From Rhynchopus euleeides (taxonomy: Eukaryota; Euglenozoa; Diplonemea; Diplonemida; Diplonemidae): a DNA stretch of 64,000 bases. Where the stretch lies: contig OY723268.1 in assembly GCA_963210315.1 (NCBI GenBank), positions 1,674,001 to 1,738,000 of the forward strand, read 5' to 3'. Made by a program: the position numbers and the translations under genes. Under the pieces are notes generated by a model. It saw only the letters and a list, made by a program, of their open reading frames with translations, had not been told where the DNA came from and did not search any database. Positions 59,685-64,000 of the stretch are shown piece after piece. How positions within the stretch are numbered: position 1 is the first letter of the stretch; each line of letters begins with the position of its first letter.

Positions 59685-59883
59685 GAAAAATGTTTTGTTG
59701 ACCGCTTCCACCACTCCTCTGCACAAATCTCACGACCGGCTATTGTGTGTTTGTGTTGTCTGAAGTACAGAAGGTGTGGTGGAGCACGAAGAAAGGGAAA
59801 CATGACAGAGGTGATGACGCCAGTCCTTTCTAGTATCGTATTTCCTCCTATACACAATGCTGCGCTGTGTTTTGGATGGTATA
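59685..59883 (-). repeat. E2 distal B repeat
   Basis: About 199 bp matching 54724-54921 without a difference seen by eye, including the end of A (AAAAATGTTTTGTTGACCGC) and all of B. This copy marks the 5' end of E2. Confidence 0.92.
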
Positions 59884-59948
59884 AAAAAAAATAAAGCGAT
59901 TTACTAATCGCCAACTCGCGATCAGGCGTTTCCAGGCAGAAAACAGTG

Positions 59949-60763
59949 CGTGCTAGATCACGGTTTGTTACGACAGAGCGACCAGAGCAGACTTCGACGC
60001 AGGTGCTAGATTACCGCCTTTTACCACAGAGCGACCAGAGCAGACTTCGACGCAGGTGCTAGATCACCGAATTTTTTACGACAGAGCGATCAGAGCAGAC
60101 TCGACGTAGGTGCTAGATCACCGCCTTTTACCACAGAGCGACCAGAGCAGACTTCGACGCAGGTGCTAGATCACCGAATTTTTTACGACAGAGCGATCAG
60201 AGCAGACTCGACGTAGGTGCTAGATCACCGCCTTTTACCACAGAGCGACCAGAGCAGACTTCGACGCAGGTGCTAGATCACCGCCTTTTACCACAGAGCG
60301 ACCAGAGCAGATTTCGACGCAGGTGCTAGATCACCGAATTTTTTACGACAGAGCGATCAGAGCAGACTCGACGTAGGTGCTAGATCACCCCTTTTACCAC
60401 AGAGCGACCAGAGCAGACTTCGACGCAGGTGCTAGATCACCGAATTTTTTACGACAGAGCGATCAGAGCAGACTCGACGTAGGTGCTAGATCACCCCTTT
60501 TACCACAGAGCGACCAGAGCAGACTTCGACGCAGGTGCTAAATCACCGAGTTTTTTACGACAGAGCGATCAGAGCAGACTCGACGTAGGTGCTAGATCAC
60601 CGCTTTTTACCACAGAGCGACCAGAGCAGACTTCGACGCAGGTGCTAGATCACCGCCTTTTACCACAGAGCGACCAGAGCAGACTTCGACGCAGGTGCTA
60701 GATCACCGAATTTTTCTACGACAGAGCGATCAGAGCAGACTCGACGCAGGTGCTAGATCACCC
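59949..60763. repeat. Tandem array of about 15 alternating 53-bp units at the E3 5' side
   Basis: Two unit types, one with CCACAGAGCGACCAGAGCAG and one with CGACAGAGCGATCAGAGCAG, alternate for most of the array with two same-type doublets. Both share GACG-x-AGGTGCTAGATCACC. The last unit ends directly before the ATG at 60764. The frame of the gag gene is open into the last unit, so an N-terminal extension is possible. Confidence 0.93.
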
Positions 60764-61879
60764 ATGTCGGACATGCACCCCCACGACATGGACTGGTTGG
60801 GGGTGCCAGTCGTGACGGGGTACGGGGATCCGGAAGTGGCAGTGGACACCTGCGTGTTCACGCCACACTGCCAGGCGGAGCACACCTCGCGGGGAAGGGG
60901 CCATTGCAGCACTTGCGGGCGGGCGGCCTGTAAGACCTGCATCCGGGCTTTCCTCCCGAAAAACGTGTCTGGGGATTTTGTGCAGGGTTTGGGGGAACCG
61001 ACGTGGGTGTGCCCGATGTGCGCGATGGAGCAACATCGCGACAATCCCCCGGGGGACACTCGGGATCCCGACTCCCTGTCCCTCTCGGAGGACCCCCACG
61101 ACGCGTCGCTGGGGGCGTCGGACGACGAGTCGTCGCTGAGGCAGCCGGGTGTCGACACACAGGGGGAACTGCGCGCGACGATCGCCGCTTTGGCAAAACG
61201 GGTGGACACGCTAGAGCGCGAGAAGCCCCCCCTCCTTTTGCGGATCCAGCAACTGGAGTTTGAGACTAAAAATCTCAAAAAGCAGCTGGGGGCCACCCTG
61301 GCACCGGAGTTCTCGCCTCACACAGTGGGGACATGGCGGGACCTGGAGGTGCCCGCGATCCGGGAGAAGATCCGGGACAGATGCAGGAAGGCCTTCAGGG
61401 AAGACGCCCTGCCCGTGAACATCGAGGACGCGAAGGCGTACGAGTACGACGTCGCACAGTATCTCAGCACACTGACGAACACACTGGACCTCATCACCGA
61501 CGGCGAACCCCCGAAGGAGGGCATCATCCGCATGCTGCACTCCAACATCAACCAGCTGACAGGGATTACGCAGCTGGGGCTGTACGGCCCGAAGCACCGG
61601 AGGGAGTACGTGGCGAGGGCTGAAATCATCGCGCCAAAGGATTTCTCGGAGACGGCCCAGCGGCGCCTGCTGAAAGGAGTGGCTGAAGAGGCAAAGAAGG
61701 AGGGGGAGCACCGCGGACGGGACGGGGACAGGAGGGACCGTGACTACCGGAACTCACGCCAGCAGAGGTCCGTCCCGGCCCACAGCCGCGACAGGAAGCA
61801 GGCAGCACCACCTACGACTCGCGATCGTGACTGGGACAGAAAGGCGCCGGGCGGAAAGCCGGGAAAGGACCGGCAGTGA
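60764..61879 (+). CDS. E3 gag-like protein with PHD/RING-like zinc finger
   Basis: 371 residues from the ATG at 60764, which I prefer because it follows the last array unit directly. N-terminal Cys/His cluster (C-x4-C, H-C-S-T-C, C-K-T-C, W-V-C-P-M-C), acidic linker, predicted coiled coil (about 130-175), a helical core sharing F-S/T-x-H-x-V-x-T-W with E1, and an Arg/Asp-rich basic tail. Function as structural protein is inferred from position and from E1. Confidence 0.7.
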   Translation: MSDMHPHDMDWLGVPVVTGYGDPEVAVDTCVFTPHCQAEHTSRGRGHCSTCGRAACKTCIRAFLPKNVSGDFVQGLGEPTWVCPMCAMEQHRDNPPGDTRDPDSLSLSEDPHDASLGASDDESSLRQPGVDTQGELRATIAALAKRVDTLEREKPPLLLRIQQLEFETKNLKKQLGATLAPEFSPHTVGTWRDLEVPAIREKIRDRCRKAFREDALPVNIEDAKAYEYDVAQYLSTLTNTLDLITDGEPPKEGIIRMLHSNINQLTGITQLGLYGPKHRREYVARAEIIAPKDFSETAQRRLLKGVAEEAKKEGEHRGRDGDRRDRDYRNSRQQRSVPAHSRDRKQAAPPTTRDRDWDRKAPGGKPGKDRQ

Positions 61880-61915
61880 CTGGCCTTGAGGCCGGTCCCT
61901 CCACCTCCCGCACCG

Positions 61916-62839
61916 ATGCAGCGGGAAGCAACAGAACCCCCCCTGACAACAACTCAGCGAGAGAAGATTTTAAGATCGGCAAGGCAGACACTGGCGGACT
62001 GCCTCTCGGAGTCATATTGGCGCAGCATCAGGAGCTGTTACAGACGGTACCGAAGGTTCAAGGAAAACTGGGAAAAGGGGAGGGGGCGGATCTCCCACGA
62101 CATGGCAATCATCCTCTGGACGGCAAAACTCCGATGCATCGACTCGAGGACACGGAGCACAGCGCTGCAGTACACGGTCAACATCGGAGCGGCACTGAAG
62201 CGGTACGAGGGGGTGCAGCTCGGGGAGAGCCAGGAACTCATGGATTACAGAAGGGGACTCAAGAAACAGGGTGCTCTGCGGGCCCAGCAGCAGAAGCCCC
62301 CTGCGACGGCCCCGGAGGTGGAAGACATCATCGAAGCGGAGAGGCGGAGTTTAGTACAGCTGGCCATCTCAATCTGCTGGGCGGGGGCGGCGCGTCTGGC
62401 AGACGTGCGGGGTTTGTTGGCGAAGGAGGTGCGTACCCGGGCGGACGGGGTGGTGGCGGTGCAGTGGTGCAACACAAAGGGGGACCCATGGAAGCTCGGT
62501 CGTTTCACGGGTCTGGAGCTGCCACCAAAACAGCTCGGACGTCTCCGCCGCCTCCTGTCATCCACAACGAGCCCCCTGCAGTGCCTTTTCGAGGGGGTGT
62601 CTTACCACAAGGTGGCGAGGGCGGTGAAACGCATCAACCCTGCTCTGACCCCACATTCACTACGTCGGGGAGCGATACATCATTTGGCCCTGCAGGGGAC
62701 GCCGTTGGACGACATCCAAACACTGAGCAGACACGCAACAAAGGAGGCCATGTTGAGGTACTGCCCGACAGCGGCGCTGGAGCAGGTGTCACGCACGGCA
62801 GCCACGTCCCGAAAAATGCGCGGAACGGGGACACAGTGA
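61916..62839 (+). CDS. E3 tyrosine recombinase
   Basis: 307 residues from the first ATG at 61916; the frame is open a little upstream. It shares with E1 the N-terminal block Y-W-x-x-I/L-R and the catalytic blocks G-A-A-R-L-A-D-V-R, H-S-L-R-R-G-A, S-R-H-A-T and R-Y. A second frame is open across the whole gene and leads into the RT region, as overlapping recombinase and RT frames do in DIRS-type elements. Confidence 0.9.
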   Translation: MQREATEPPLTTTQREKILRSARQTLADCLSESYWRSIRSCYRRYRRFKENWEKGRGRISHDMAIILWTAKLRCIDSRTRSTALQYTVNIGAALKRYEGVQLGESQELMDYRRGLKKQGALRAQQQKPPATAPEVEDIIEAERRSLVQLAISICWAGAARLADVRGLLAKEVRTRADGVVAVQWCNTKGDPWKLGRFTGLELPPKQLGRLRRLLSSTTSPLQCLFEGVSYHKVARAVKRINPALTPHSLRRGAIHHLALQGTPLDDIQTLSRHATKEAMLRYCPTAALEQVSRTAATSRKMRGTGTQ

Positions 62840-63059
62840 CCAATCACCTTCTGCGGGCAAAGATCCCCTCGCTGTCCTGGCTACCTAGAACGCGAAAGTA
62901 CGTGAGGGACGGCAGCATTCCACCAGAGGGGTCACAGGAGCAGGTCGATGCCTCGGGTCTGCATGACGACACGTTTGGGCCTGGCCTGGACACGCTGTAC
63001 GATGACTGCTTCGCAGTGAGGGTATCATCTCGGAGGGCGCGGCCCCCCGCCACTAGATC

Positions 63060-64000
63060 CACACCGGCGCCGGGCACGGACTACATCGCGCCGATCTGCA
63101 GCAGTTTCTTGAACCTCGACAGGCTGCGGGAGCTGGACACCACAGGGGAGCTTGACGGCGTCCTCGACATGATCACGGACCCCGCGGCATTCTACTCGAA
63201 GTTCATCCCGGGTGCCATCAAGCGGATTAAATCACAGCCCGACGCGTGCGACAAAGTCTCAAGACATCTGCGGACACACCTCAGCGCTTTGATCGGTTTC
63301 GAAGTCCTCGAGACCGCCCCGCAGAGTTTGGTGCTGCACGCATTCACAGTGCCAAAGAAGTCGGGGGGTTTGCGTTTCGTGCTGGATGGAAGACCACTCA
63401 ACGCCCTCATGACGCACCCATTCGACATGCGCCTCCCTCCGATCACCGACGTGATAGATCAAATTACATCGCACAGCTGGGCAGCACTGGCTGATGGGAA
63501 GAGCTGGTTCTACCAGTTTCCCGTGCACCCGGAAATCCGCGAATACTTCGGGGTGAACGTGGGTGACCGTCGAGGGGATTATGTCCGCACACGTCTGAAA
63601 GCGTTGTGCATGGGGTGGTCATTCGCACCCTGCATCGCGCACCGCTCCGCCCGGGTCCTCCTGCCACAGGAAGAGGGGGCCACGTGGGTGGATAACTTCA
63701 TTGTGTTGGGGGGGGTCGGAGGAAGGAGTACAGAGTTCGTTTGACGCTTTCCTCCACCGGTGCGCCGAGACCAACGCTGTGATGAACCTCGATGACCCAG
63801 ACTACGGGCACCCGGTGCAGCGATTCACCTCGTTCGGGATCGCGTTCGATCTGAGAAACCACCGCTACAGATCAGACGAATCATGGCTGGAGAAGTTCCT
63901 GTCGGGGACAGAGTTGAGGGCAGTTGTCGGGGGGAAGCCCGCTACACCAAGAGAGATCTTCAAAGTCGTGGGGGGTTTGGTGTGGCATGCCTACACGACG
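63060..64000 (+). pseudogene. E3 reverse transcriptase region, partial at window end
   Basis: Starts with A-P-I-C-S-S-F-L-N-L-D-R-L, matching the stretch before the RT in E1, then P-K-K-S-G-G-L-R-F-V-L-D, A-D-G-K-S-W-F-Y-Q-F, C-M-G-W-S-F-A-P and a box C like that of E1. Remains of the thumb and connection follow up to the window end; RNase H lies outside. Counted as broken about once in the visible part. Confidence 0.85.

Larger units (their letters stand above)
54654..59883 (-). mobile_element. E2: non-coding tyrosine-recombinase-type retroelement with split direct repeats
   Basis: In plus coordinates the order is A (54654-54750), B (54751-54921), A (54922-55018), a 4.7-kb interior, and B again (59712-59883). 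Read on the minus strand this is the A1-interior-B1-A2-B2 layout of PAT/Ngaro elements. The two A copies and the two B copies look identical by eye, suggesting recent insertion. Yet the interior holds no long frame resembling gag, recombinase or RT; it carries a tandem array on its 5' side. It is best read as a non-autonomous member of the family, possibly moved by E1- or E3-type enzymes. The alternative is a very decayed interior, which would not fit the matching repeats. Confidence 0.75.
59884..64000 (+). mobile_element. E3: tyrosine-recombinase (DIRS/PAT-like) retrotransposon, cut by the window end
   Basis: Plus strand: tandem array, gag-like gene, tyrosine recombinase, then RT entering from about 63060 and running off the window. 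Same gene order and protein design as E1, but clearly diverged from it and with an unrelated array sequence. Its left boundary touches E2, placing the two 5' ends head to head. Terminal repeats were not found on the left; the right end is outside the window. It looks mostly whole, with about one break in the visible part. Confidence 0.85.

Noticed and set aside
52258-60763. GGTGCTAG shared by the E1 and E3 array units
   Set aside because: The match is only eight bases and lies in opposite orientation relative to the two elements, so it is probably chance.

Overview
The window comes from a nuclear genome of a eukaryote, probably a free-living unicellular protist. The evidence is spliceosomal GT-AG introns, eukaryotic genes (replicative DNA polymerase delta, an ESCRT-III subunit, an FHA/zinc-knuckle nuclear protein), very GC-rich coding sequence with an almost absolute bias for G/C-ending codons, and retroelements of the tyrosine-recombinase (DIRS-like) class. 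I cannot name the species.

Layout. 1-8.2 kb holds three compact plus-strand housekeeping genes: POLD1-like (23-3281, one intron), an FHA plus CCHC protein resembling NIPP1 in its FHA part (5861-7048), and a CHMP2/Vps2-like ESCRT-III subunit (7546-8157). The gap between the first two holds a candidate 810-bp inverted-repeat element with paired hairpins at each end. 8.2-10.3 kb is intergenic and carries decayed ends of the same retroelement family found at the other end of the window. 10267-45175 is a single enormous plus-strand gene whose model predicts about 11,427 residues: signal peptide, VWA domain, more than 7,000 residues of cysteine-rich EGF/laminin-EGF-like repeats, C-type-lectin-like domain, more EGF modules, two LamG-like domains, a REJ/GPS-like juxtamembrane region, one transmembrane helix and a short tail. 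Its first exon is 29.8 kb without an intron; four short phase-0 introns cluster near the 3' end. A 200-N assembly gap lies inside the repeat array.

45.2-64 kb is a repeat island with no clear host gene. It holds a candidate inverted-repeat element with a 65-bp palindrome nearby (46.0-47.5 kb) and three neighbouring tyrosine-recombinase retroelements. E1 (minus strand, 48.2-52.5 kb) has gag-like, recombinase and RT/RNase H parts. E2 (minus strand, 54.65-59.88 kb) has the split-direct-repeat structure of PAT/Ngaro-type elements with apparently identical repeats but no recognisable genes. E3 (plus strand, from about 59.9 kb past the window end) has the same gene order as E1. All three have an alternating two-type tandem array at the 5' side, and E1 and E2 share a conserved 3' block and junction core. 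This suggests a family in which coding elements may mobilise a non-coding relative.

The four host genes lie on one strand but do not form an obvious functional set.
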